Shown here: in pieces, positions 24,428-39,035 of the stretch
Numbering within the stretch: the stretch's first letter is position 1
How the letters are laid out: every line of letters starts with the position of its first letter
The notes under the pieces: generated by a model
What the model was told of the DNA's origin: nothing
What the model saw: the letters and a program-made list of their open reading frames with translations, nothing else
Database searches by the model: none
Assembly: GCA_945910005.1 (NCBI GenBank)
Contig: OX246745.1
Location: forward strand, 15,822,006-15,886,005
Source of the DNA: Isoperla grammatica
Lineage: Eukaryota; Arthropoda; Insecta; Plecoptera; Perlodidae
Direction of reading: 5' to 3'
Length of the DNA: 64,000 nt
Made by a program: the position numbers and the translations under genes

Positions 24428-26043
24428 CGTAAGTTGACGATACATGGTATAACCTGTAGTAGTACCAGAAAATACCCACTTGTCAAATGTGACTGCGACA
24501 ACAATACTTATTAAATCCATATGACCTTACGATATATGGTAATTCGCTGAAAGACATTTTAGAAAGATTATCATCATTTTTAGTACTATTGTTGTTGTAA
24601 TACATTCTCGATCAAAACCGGGAACATTTTTTACGGACACAAAAAAATTTCAAGTACTTCCATGTGTTTACCTTATTTAAATGTAATTAAATTAAGTTGA
24701 TCATTGTTCATATATTCCCTCCAAACCAAAATGTAGATGACATAATATATGTATACGGACGTGGCCGATTTGTTATAGGCCTCCCCATCGCCTAGTATTC
24801 ACTTTTCGTATGGCTGGAAAACTAGGAAAACACCGTAAGGATGGAGAATGTATTTCAAGTCTTCATATCGAAGTTTAAAATGTATAGATAAGTATTATAT
24901 ATGTGTTTAATATTATAGATTTTCTCATCTCGATGTATATACGTTCGGTTGGAGGTAAATTTGTTTCATGGGGATTTCGCGGAACAGTACCATTACCGTA
25001 TATAATTAATGATACAGTTACTTTATTCTGTTTCCAACACATTTATTTATATCTATTCAACAGAAATCTCCTTAATATCTGATAATTTTTCTCGACATGT
25101 TGTCTCTAAATCGGGGCAGAGGGCAATGCTGCCAACACAAATTAAAATTGCTTTTTGTTTTTTATTGACGATGCATATATCAGGTACATTGTGATGTATA
25201 GTTTGGTATGTTGTAACTTCACGGTCGAAATATAATGTGTAATCATATAGCATTTTTGCAGACTTGTTTTTCTTAGCATCGTGTTTTATGTATAATAGTT
25301 GCAACTTTGTCATGTCTATGAAGATAATCTGTTTATTATCTTTTATTTTTATTATGATCATTTAGTAATCGGCTGATACGACATTGGGAAAGTTCTAATC
25401 GGGCCCTTTGAATAACTGTTATGATAATATAACTCATTTTCATAACACGTGTACGCCGCGGTATATATCAGATCAGTATCCACCGAGGCGTTAGTAACAA
25501 GAGCAAACCTCTAATTTACGCGCGGTAAAACAAACGGCCTTGAATCCTCCTCATAGCTGAGCTCATAATGTTTACATCATTATCATCAAAACCTTTCAAT
25601 TATTTGTATTGTTCCGCCAGGAACTTCTCTTCTTTGTCCAAACTAAACTCATTTATCAGAAGTAGCTGTCATTTTTTTCTGCTCAACTATATACCATAAT
25701 TACGACAACAATACATACAAAAGTTGTATGGCTTAATTAAACGGCGGAGGACTTCATCCAGTGACATTACCGCAAAGATGTGTGTATGCTGGTACCGAGA
25801 CGCTTCAACACTATGTCTGCACAACTTTCTAGGAGTTAATGTGTTTTTGTTGCTCTTTCTACGCTCCTTTGAGAATCTATAGTAATTAGCTGCATCTGCA
25901 TTGGAATTAACAAGGCAACTTTTCCCGGCTCTCCGGGGAGCTGTAGACGCAGAATACGAGTCTATGCGGCTAGAGTGCGGACGTGCATATGTATCTAGCT
26001 GCGTTTCATTCCTACCCACGTCAGGATAGATAGAAGACTCAAG
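24428..26043. other. AT-rich spacer, no gene recognised
   Basis: The longest frame (minus strand, 25687-26019) has no recognisable motif or splice-like border. Confidence 0.4.
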
Positions 26044-26446
26044 TTAAGAGCGTTCGGAAGTAGTTTTGCCGTTTTTACTCAACTAATTTCTCTTAAACAA
26101 ATAATAGGATTTTTATGAAAATTTACCTACTTGCAGAGGAATGTCATATCTACGCATGGTATTCAGTACATTTGTGACAAGCCTGCTCAAAAATAATATA
26201 CTCACGTTTGAATTATGCATATAAATTACTTTCGTCGAAAATGTTCGGCAAAATAATACGGATAATCTGTTTAAAAATGGGTACATTGTTTTTAAATAGG
26301 TTGATGACAAATGAACTTAATACCATGCGTATATATGACATCCCTTTACAAGTGGGTAAATATTTATGATAATCCTTCTATTAGTTTAAGAGTAATTAGT
26401 TGACGGCCAATACATCTGTAAAACTCCTACTGCCGAACGCTCTTAA
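26044..26446. mobile_element. TTAA-flanked foldback MITE, copy 1 (piggyBac-like)
   Basis: The element starts TTAAGAGCGTTCGG at 26044 and ends CCGAACGCTCTTAA at 26446. The arms stay complementary for roughly 150 bp, with matching words such as CATACTACGCATGGTATT-like sequence in both arms, around a centre of about 110 bp. Exact TTAA at both borders is characteristic of piggyBac-type insertion. No transposase is encoded. The short frame at 26113-26310 is repeated in copy 2 only because the DNA is repeated. Confidence 0.82.
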
Positions 26447-26774
26447 GTATATAGTTCTGCAGCTCATTCGGCATGTTGAAAGAATAAAGCGGAGAAAAAG
26501 CTCCACAAGAAGAATTCTGAGCTTATTATGTCGTAAAACAGCCATAACAAAAGCGTTTGGGTAACCCAAGCCCAGGAAACATTTTAAGTTAGCCCTATCC
26601 TGCCTCAAGAAAGCTGCAGGACAAACAGCTACTACGAACAAGTGGATCACATTGTCATAAATATCGAGTAATTATTAGGAACATGCATATTAGGAGCATG
26701 CCTGATTAACAATCTGTAAACTAAGACAAAATATAAGTGTGCATGTGCATGTATATAAAGAAAAAAGAATGGGA

Positions 26775-26806
26775 TTGTTACATTGTTACATTGTTACATT
26801 GTTACT
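26775..26806. repeat. (TTGTTACA)n octanucleotide repeat
   Basis: About four units of ATTGTTAC. Confidence 0.9.
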
Positions 26807-27320
26807 ACATTCTTAAAACATTCTAATATTTGTAATTATTATAAACACAATACTGATAAAAAAAAAAAATGATGAACAAAACTCAAACAATAAGTAAATG
26901 AGAAAATGTGTAAGTGCTAAAAAACAATTCACTCGCAACAAGACTTGACAACTGTCAGGCTTTCTTCTATGGCTGTGTCGCATTGTAGGTCATTTGTCTA
27001 GACAATAACGTTTCACTTCATCACTTCACTATTTCTTTACATTATTTTATTCATAGCACCTGTGCAATCACTTTGCTGTGGAACTGAATGAACTAAATTG
27101 TTTTTTGGATTCGTTCAGAAATTCCACAATACAAATTCACATGGAAACACAGGTTTCTTTTCTGAACGCCCACCTATACTTTTAACATCTTAGTAATTCT
27201 ACATTTTCATGTTCGGTACTGTACAAAATTTCTTTCGAAATTTCTAAATTTCAGAATATAATCTTTTAATTAAAGCGTCAACTATTGGTATATTGTCTAT
27301 TGAGCCTCATATTTGGGCCA

Positions 27321-27705
27321 TTAAGAGCGTTCGGCAGTAGGAGTTTTACAGATGTATTGGCCGTCAACTAATTACCCTTATTACAAATATTTACCCACTT
27401 GTAGAGGGATGTCATATCTATGCATGGTATTAAGTACATTGTCACCAACCTATTCAAAAACAATGTTCCCATTTTTAAACAGATTCTCCGTATTATTTCA
27501 CCGAACATTTTCGATGAAAGTAATTTATTTGCATTATTCAAACGTGAGTATATTATTTTTGAGCAGACTTGTCACAAATGTACTTAATACCATGCGTAGA
27601 TATGGCATCCCTCTGCAAGGTGGTAAATTTTAATAATAATCCTATTATTTGTTTAAGAGAAATTAGTTGACTAAAAACGTCAAAACTACTTCCGAACGCT
27701 CTTAA
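27321..27705. mobile_element. TTAA-flanked foldback MITE, copy 2, inverted
   Basis: It starts TTAAGAGCGTTCGGCAGTAG and ends CTTCCGAACGCTCTTAA. It matches copy 1 throughout when reverse-complemented; for example, GCAGTAGGAGTTTTACAGATG here corresponds to the right end of copy 1. The two copies face opposite ways about 870 bp apart and could pair as a large hairpin. Confidence 0.82.
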
Positions 27706-28194
27706 CAGTGAGTGGATATACATGACGTCACAACGCAGCCATGTAGATTGTGCCTATAAAACCACGGCCGCTACGCTGGATGCGATGTCTACATTCACTA
27801 AGTCACCCTTGCAACAAGCCTGCCGCTATTTCCATTACGTGATTGCACCAAGCAACTTGAATGCGTTTCGCATTTGTTTCTATTATAACGCAGATGGGTG
27901 GGTTCGGTGTTATTTCAGTCTTTCATCTAACTTGTTGTGACAGAGTCTTGTAGAATATAGTTATCGTATGTATGTAATGAGTCTGCAAGACGTGTTTACG
28001 CGTCTTCTCGGTACCACCTCACAGCTTCGAGTGGAACCTAAACATGTTCTCTTTATCTTACACAGAATATTGTGTTCCTTTGAAATGAAGCTTTGCGCAA
28101 ACAATATACCTTTTGAATATCACAACCAAGACCCAAGAAATCATGAATATAGTCTATACAGATAAAACTAAGACCCAGACCGGTAGAATTTTAA
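27706..28194. other. Spacer without recognised gene
   Basis: Short frames only; none carries a recognisable motif. Confidence 0.4.
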
Positions 28195-28394
28195 ATAAAA
28201 ACACAACACTAACAGTAATCACGGTCATAAACTTAAAAAACAGCAAAGTGTGTTAATTTTCGATAGCACCCGCTCTCTTCCTCAGTGCCCTCGCGTCTGA
28301 GGAAGAGAGCGGGTGCTCTCGAAAATTAACGCACTTTGGTAAGTGTGTTTTTAAGCTATGACCGTGGTTACTGTTCGTGTTGTGGGTGTTTTTA
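28195..28394. mobile_element. Palindromic element with hammerhead-like motifs
   Basis: Two arms (about 28195-28285 and 28297-28394) are near-complementary around an 11-base centre. Shared words are ACGGTCATA and, in the inner arms, CACCCGCTCTCTTCCTCAG. The inner arm reads CTGAGGA, then a GAGAGC/GCTCTC stem with loop GGGT, then GAAAA (28297-28325). The minus strand carries the same arrangement (28257-28285) with one stem mismatch. CUGANGA, stem II and GAAA is the hammerhead ribozyme core order. However, one extra A separates CUGAGGA from the stem, and no cleavage site with flanking stems is obvious. Confidence 0.6.
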
Positions 28395-28439
28395 TATAGC
28401 CTATATACTTGTGAGCTTCCCTGAGAACTCGTTCATAAG

Positions 28440-28692
28440 GACGGAATCCGTGTCTCTCCCTGTGTGTCTCAGTGTGTCTCAGTATCTGTCCCTCTGAATG
28501 TCTGTCTGTCTCCGTGTGTGTCCCAGTGTATGTGTCAGTCTTTCTACATCAGTGTATCCGTGTCTGTCTCAGCATGTCTCAGTGTGTCTCAGTATGTGTC
28601 CCTCTGAATGTCTGTCTCAGTGTATGTTTAAGTCTTTCTACATCAGTGTATCCGTGTCTGTCTCAGAATGTCCCCGTGAATGTCTCAGAGTT
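28440..28692. repeat. 110-bp tandem duplication of TGTCTCAG-rich sequence
   Basis: CCTCTGAATGTCTGTCT recurs at 28491 and 28601, and CTACATCAGTGTATCCGTGT recurs with the same period. Smaller GTCTCAGT units are nested inside. Confidence 0.9.
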
Positions 28693-28739
28693 TGTCCCCG
28701 CATGTCCCGAGCACCCAAGGAAGCCGCCGCATCCTAGAG

Positions 28740-28850
28740 AACATGAGGTCATGGCCTCACGGAGTCGTACTGGTATATTGTGTGGTCGACGCAACCGGAT
28801 CTGGGTTCGATCCCCACCACATCAATATATCATCGCATTTTATACAAGTC
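28740..28850 (+). mobile_element. tRNA-like SINE relic
   Basis: TGGCCTCACGGAGTCGTACT lies at the A-box position and CTGGGTTCGATCCCCACC is a strong B-box/T-arm-like match near 28799-28816. The cloverleaf is not complete. A related CTGGGTTCGAATCT context occurs near 62737. Confidence 0.45.
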
Positions 28851-31084
28851 TACAGAGAATACTGGGAGCATCGTTTAAAACAATACAATACCCCCCCGCT
28901 AACAATCAACCGTTCTATGCACCTTAGACCTTTGACTATGTAAGATCCCAATGCATCCTACACTAAATAACGACTGTCTTTTCCATTAGTAATCTTACTT
29001 ATTTTCATTTACTCAGATTTGGATATTTTAAGCATTAGCCCAAATCTGGACAAAAGAGACCAAAGATATTTCTGCCACTTGATCGTGTGGAAGTGGTCAC
29101 CACAAATTACTCTTCTCTCCCCTGTTGACACTAAAAGCTGCACAAACTCGAAAATTTAATGTATTTTGTTCGTATCGTTAAAACTACATTAATATCAACA
29201 TTTTGATACAACAAACGGCTAGATATCAAAAATATCGACAGGTGATAACCAAAAACTATGCAAAATTATTTATATTTAGATAAAATTAGGCAATTTCAAT
29301 ATAATCTCCAACTTGCTATAATTCTTTCCAAACGTTATACTTTTCTCGTAATTTTTTTCAGAATATCTGTTGATCTTGCTAATATGTAGCCCCGATGTAG
29401 CAACATTTTGATATTTAATGTAATTTTAAATATATGAACAAAACATCCTAGATTCTCACGCTTTTCCAGAGAACAAAACACGAATATGTTTATTGCAAAT
29501 CGATACATGGCCATTATACGGTATAGTTAGAAAATTCGAGATAATATTGAAAATGATTGTTGTCTGTTGTCGCTTTCTTTCTCAATCATATAGCCTTGGG
29601 CACCGGCAGAGCCCTTGCTTGCACTTTGCTTTTAATGTTTTGCACTTTGCTTTCAAACGAAGGCTAAGTTTGACGATGATTATTGTTGATATTGTAGTGT
29701 CGACTCTTTCAGTCACTAGGCCGAACCACCCTTAACATAACCCTTTTTCAGTTAATTTTTGTAAGCTTTGACCTGCTTCTTCGAAAGTTTAACATGGTTT
29801 TGGGTCAGCTTAATAGTTTTCCCCCGAGAATTCAATACACGCGTTCTAACTTTAGGGCAGGTTTATTTCAAATCTAGAACTCACAAAGAAAGTGTTCCTT
29901 AGTTCGAAGTTATACGTAAGGCATATTTATGTATTTAGTATTAATTGTGTTGTGGTGATTTGAGGTACATATAACTTCCATGCCACTGGGGTAGAATATG
30001 CCTTCACTTGACTTGTGGCGCCTCCACTTGGGTATAACCTGACCCTGAATGAGTTCAGTCACCATTGACAACTCAAACATAAAAATGGCCGACGTCTCAG
30101 TGTAATTTAGAAATCCACTCTCTCTGTAAATGCTCAGTTAAACCTTCAAAGAATAATAATTACTTTACCACGACAAGAAATTCAAGTAAAATTAAATTGA
30201 ATTGTAAAATGTATTTTACTAAAAGAATCCATGGGTTATTCAAGAGCACTCAAAGCCAGATTTATGGAAATAACGTTCTTCATTGTGTCATCTTGCAATT
30301 AAAAATTAATTATTAAAAGTGTTTGAAATCCGGACATTTCTTGGCGTCGTAAATTCTTTTGGTTTCTTCGACGTTTCTATCAACAAACAGCGTAAACAGC
30401 GTAAACAGCTTTAAACAGCATGAACAGCGTAAATGATGTCACGCTAACTTGCTGTTGACAGTTCGCTTACAAACATCTTTGGGCACTTGTGCTCCCCTTT
30501 GTGATTACTACCACTAACTCTTACTACTATCTACTATAGAATTAGAGGTATCTAGCGAAGTTGGCGAAGAATTTGTTTACTAATGTGAATTAATTAATTA
30601 TATAAATTTAACTATTCTTGCAAAAAAATATTATGTTAATATATTGCAAGAACAGTGTATAAGTTAAGTCCTATTTTTTATATAATTAATACCAACTTGT
30701 TCTACCAGCCACATTCTTTTAATGCTAAAGTGAAGTTGGACATGAGGAAAGGAACACTTGGTTAGGGTATTATCTACTAACCTATCTATACTGGAGTAGG
30801 TAAACTTATTGGTTATCAAAAGCATTCATCGCAATAATTAAATTTCCTTCTTGAATGTAACTTAACTTTAGTGAGTTGCGTTGAGTCAGCGCGTTACATT
30901 TGAACGACGATTATTGGAACGCCAATTAACTGTCGCTAAGTTAACGCTAACTCAGCAGTCAGCGCTGCCTATATTGGAAACCAGTACCTACCGCGCTTCA
31001 ACGTGTGGAATCATTTCATCCACTTCTGGTTTACTGAACCGCTCAAGTCTAAATGTTTGAACAATACACCATTGTTATGATAGT
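28851..31084. other. AT-rich spacer with a small foldback (30591-30690)
   Basis: TTAATTATATAAATTTAAC and TTCTTGCAA at 30591-30632 pair with TTGCAAGAA and TATATAATTAA at 30644-30690. No gene was recognised. Confidence 0.45.
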
Positions 31085-31195
31085 GAGTAGGGTGTGTGAG
31101 TGCTTGTCGCCTATTGGGTAGTAGGGGTACTAGCCGACGTGTGTGCGAGGGTGTTTTCTGTTCTCCGTTCCAGGTTCGAATCCTAGCGATGTCAT
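31085..31195 (+). mobile_element. Possible tRNA-like relic
   Basis: CCAGGTTCGAATCCTAG (near 31170) is a good B-box. The upstream A-box is weak, so this may be a SINE remnant or chance. Confidence 0.25.
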
Positions 31196-31782
31196 TTGTT
31201 CTATCTTCATGATCACCCACTCATCGTCTCGATTATCATCGTTGCCAAAATATGAGGCGTGAAAAGACTAACTATCGTCATCATCTCAGGAATAGTTGTG
31301 ATTGAAAGGTACAGTCACCGAAACCTGTAGGTGTTTTTAAATTATGGGAATTAGTTGTGATAGAAAATCTTGACACTTCCATTTTTTTATGCATCTAACA
31401 AATTAACCGTTACTGTTTTTGGTTACTGATATAAACGGACTTTTTGTGCGATGTGATTATGATCTTAGTTATCGCTATTTGTTGGTCGTTATAAATCCAT
31501 CAAAATAATGGTATCAAGAAGCGCGAGTGAGAAAAAGAAGTGAGACTGTGAGACTGTGTGAGCCTCACTTGTTCGATCAGAGGAGAGGTTGAAGTCGTGC
31601 GTTGTCTCTCGAGTCCCGGACATGACAGTGCAGACTCGTATCACTCGTGTTGTCCCGGACAGATCGCGATGCCTCACGACTATAGAAACCGTTTAGCTTT
31701 TTACGGGCCTAGAAACTGTCCACTAACTGCACTGCATGCATGGCCAGAAACGATTCGAATTTGATATGCAGACGATTTTCTA

Positions 31783-31850
31783 CGCATGCGCGGTCAATTA
31801 ACTCGAGCATTAAATTCACTCTTCTCTAGGCTAATCAAAATGGCGGCTCA
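31783..31850 (+). promoter_or_regulatory. Candidate TATA-less promoter: NRF1-like and YY1-like sites
   Basis: CGCATGCGCG at about 31783-31792 resembles an NRF1 site. AAAATGGCGGCT at 31837-31848 matches the YY1 consensus AANATGGCGGC and is placed as in many animal promoters, overlapping an ATG. The ATG opens only a five-codon frame, so it would act in a 5' leader. The exon-like block at 32088 lies 240 bp downstream on the same strand. Both motifs are short; their co-occurrence next to a splice-bordered frame is what raises interest. Confidence 0.35.
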
Positions 31851-32087
31851 GTCTTGATTTAAGGTTTTTTGGTCGTTTCTGAAAAACGATAATCAACATT
31901 TCGGAAAGAAGCGGGGACTGGATGCGATCAAGATTTTACACACAAATATACAAACATATACAATACTTATTTAGTTCGGTGGAATGAGACTAAATCAATG
32001 ATAACATGTCATAATCTTCTATTCCAATTGTACAACAAATAAATAAGAAAACAAATTAATGTAGATATTTATTGTTAACTCATTCTA

Positions 32088-32238
32088 GGAGACAAGATGG
32101 TGGAGTATCATGGATTAAAACATAGACAGTTCACATATTATGGCAAGTATAGTCTGGGAGGACTGTTGTCTGACTGGGAGACGCAGCTCACTAGTTATTC
32201 ACTCTCACAAAGTCTTGCAAATGATTCAAAGAACCCAG
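32088..32238 (+). CDS. Candidate coding exon of an unknown protein (partial)
   Basis: TTAACTCATTCTAG before 32088 resembles a splice acceptor, and CCCAG followed by GTAAAA at 32239 resembles a donor. An ATG at 32097 opens 47 codons plus one base up to that donor (phase 1). The peptide contains HRQFTYYGKYSLGGLL and then SDWETQLTSYSLS, a varied composition unlike the repeat-derived frames nearby. No domain is recognised, and no further exon was found downstream. The candidate promoter at 31783 is in the right place for a first exon and short intron. A chance frame remains possible. Transcript evidence would settle it. Confidence 0.33.
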
Positions 32239-33184
32239 GTAAAAAACGTAACAAATTTAGCCATAATTACAGTCGAGCCTTCTGCTGAGTGGCCATGCTT
32301 AGTGAAGGACGCGTCCAGGCTTCGAGGCCGCGTACGATTGTTCGTCAGTCCGTCCGTCTTGAAGGGCGAGTGGTTTCACTTGATCGGCCGTGCCGTGGAA
32401 GAACAAAATAACAATTATCGTCAATTGTTGCTTAGAAGCGATTGTTAAGTCTGTCAACACACGTTTTACGTTGAATTATGTCGGTATTCGGTACAGATCA
32501 ACAACACACTATTGTTGCATGACAAGAGAACGATCAGATTGTTTTCACCGGGAAATAATTGATCGATATCGAGTGATGTTTTAAATCAATTATTTTTCGA
32601 TTAGACATCGATATCGATTTATTAGTACTAGACTAGATATAGGTCGAAAATATGAATCGAAACTGGCATCTCTAAACTGTATCAACACGTTATTCTTGCC
32701 TTTAGTAACAGTGATAGCACAGATAACGGATTAGGTGATAGTACGCTTTACCATTTAGTGTGTCCGCCGAGGTAGAATATTAGATCACACATGGTGGAAA
32801 CCAAATGAACACTTTAATTGAATTAAAAGTGTAAAGTATAATGCAGACCCCCATTGTCAATCAAAATTGTTATTGAATTGAATGGGCATTTAACATATAA
32901 ATTGAGTTAGGTGTATTGTGACAGTGTCAAAGCATCAAGTTAATTATGCACGGCCACCACGTCACTCAAACCACAGAGAGTTGTACTTATAGCGATGGCA
33001 GAAAGCCACGTGATATATAGGCGCGCACTTTTATGACAGTTGCTTTACAATAATAATAAAAACAATGGGAACATTAGCGATCATGTTATGGTTTCGTTCA
33101 TTGTTCTACAATTGTGTTTATTAAACATGCAACCTTGTGTAGAACTGTATAGTTTCGCATATCCCGATAGAACGATTGATGTAT
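32239..33184. other. Spacer, possibly intronic
   Basis: No second exon with clear borders was found. A frame at 32140-32448 runs past the candidate donor but lacks motifs. Confidence 0.35.
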
Positions 33185-33545
33185 AACACATGCGATACTT
33201 AATTCGGGAGGTTGCCAGTTCGATTCCCACCATTGCCTATCTTGACTAAGAAGTTGCAAGGTTTTCCTCAGTCATATATACCTAATGCTGAGATTTATGC
33301 CTATAAGATATCACTCGCATATTCCTTCTACATATTCAGATACTCGAATATACCTAGTTCTCGCTCATGTGGGCATTCACCTTCCTATATATAATCAATG
33401 TTTTTATTTTTTCTATGCAATGTACTTCGTATCACATGTGAAGTTAAATAAAGCACATGTGAAGTACTTGGAGAGTAGCACATCAGGTTCACCTGATCTG
33501 ATGTGCTACTCTTCAAGTACTTCAAGCTGGTGTGCCTCCTTTATC
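33185..33545 (+). mobile_element. SINE family 1, diverged, with altered tail
   Basis: AATTCGGGAGGTTGCCAGTT followed by CGATTCCCACC, CTTGACTAAG, AAGGTTTTCCTCAGTCATA and AATGCTGAGATT follow the order of the 19494 SINE. The A-box end is damaged. The tail word GCACATCAG-TT-AAGCTGGT is present, but in duplicated and inverted form (33461-33523), and continues into a tandem array. Confidence 0.65.
33461..33523. repeat. Perfect-stem hairpin within SINE tail
   Basis: GAAGTACTTGGAGAGTAGCA (from 33461) pairs with TGCTACTCTTCAAGTACTTC (to 33523). The arms are 24 bp with one mismatch and the loop is 15 bp. Confidence 0.92.
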
Positions 33546-34113
33546 TGTCTGAATCTGAATCTATTGAGTCTCTATCTGTATCTGTGTTCATCGTTATATA
33601 ATCTATAACATACGTCTCATGCCTACTTGAGGAGAGCACATCAGTTGAAGCTGGTCTGCCTCCTTTATCTGTCTGAATCTAAATCTATTGAGTCTCTATC
33701 TGTATCTGTGTTCATCGTTATATAATCTATAACATAGGTCTCGTGCCTACTTGAGGAGAGCACATCAGTTGAAGCTGGTATGCCTCCTTTATCTGTCTGA
33801 ATCTAAATCTATTGAGTCTCTATTTGTATCTGTGTTCATCGTTATATAATCTATAACATACGTCTCGTGCCTACTTGAGGAGAGCACATCAGTTGAAGCT
33901 GGTCTGCTTCCTTTATCTGTCTGAATCTAAATCTATTGAGTCTCTATCTGTATCTGTGTTCATCGTTATATAATCTATAACATACGTCTCATGCCTACTT
34001 GAGGAGAGCACATCAGTTGAAGCTGGTCTGCCTCCTTTATCTGTCGGAATCTAAATCTATTGAGTCTCTATCTGTATCTGTGTTCATCGTTATATAATCT
34101 ATAACATACGTCT
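33497..34113. repeat. 124-bp tandem repeat, about five units
   Basis: GCCTACTTGAGGAGAGCACA begins at 33621, 33745, 33869 and 33993, exactly 124 bp apart, with a partial first unit before. Each unit contains GCACATCAGTTGAAGCTGGT, close to the SINE tail at 19707-19730, followed by CTCCTTTATCTGTCTGAATC. Units differ at only a few bases, so the expansion is recent. Confidence 0.93.
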
Positions 34114-38224
<4,111 letters not shown>

Positions 38225-38762
38225 AATTGTCTATTCTTGTCATTACAAAAAAAAAGTTTTGACAAGAAACGGCGTCGACGCTATCAAACATTATGCTAAA
38301 ACACTTAAAATCCTAGGAAATCTTGTGCCGCGAAGAGCCTTCTAAACACTAAATCCTACGCTAACGTTTTAATTAAACTAAACTAAAACTAAACTAAACT
38401 AACACTAACACGTCACAGGTTTAAAAGTCTGCCACATGTGCTTAACCATGCAGCTTAACCACGTTAGTAATGTTAAATCGTGTGGGTGAGGTTATGTATC
38501 ATATTCGTACAGCCCACGCAGAAAACAAGTTACACAGACGTCTGGTTGCATCTTTAGCACCATCAAGTCATATAAAGATGAAATGTTCATAATAATTAAT
38601 TCGACTGTGGAAAGACTTCGTCTAGTTGGTGTATTCGCTTCGCAAGAAGACCAGTTGAGTTCTGTCAAAACTCAAAACTTGCAACGTTCACATAATCTAT
38701 GATACAGATTATGGACTGAGAGTAACTTTACCAACAGAAAGTTATATATGCATTTAAAGTTG

Positions 38763-38905
38763 TGCCAAACGTAGCTTGTCCCATGCTTACTAAACGATAC
38801 TGCCGAGGGCAATAATACTAACTTAATTTTCTACTTCTCTAGTTTGTACATCTATTTGAAACACGTCCATTAGTGATAATTAACGACCGTATATTGGTAA
38901 CCTGG
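38763..38905 (+). repeat. Dispersed repeat, copy without MITE
   Basis: AACGTAGCTTGTCCCATGCTT followed by TTCTACTTCTCTAGTTTGTA, TTGAAACACGTCCA and GGTAACCTGGAAATTCC runs in the same order as 47577-48005, where a hAT MITE interrupts it. A more diverged third copy lies at 42476-42560. The family is unknown. Confidence 0.7.
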
Positions 38906-38942
38906 AAATTCCAAACACAGCGGAAGTGATAATTTAACACTC

Positions 38943-39000
<58 letters not shown>
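38943..39000. repeat. (AAT)n at LINE 3' border
   Basis: On the minus strand this is (ATT)n directly after the LINE poly-A (39001-39029). Confidence 0.97.

Positions 39001-39035
<35 letters not shown>

Noticed and set aside
26113..27633. Similar peptides at 26113-26310 and 27352-27633
   Set aside because: The similarity reflects two copies of the same foldback MITE, not a gene family.
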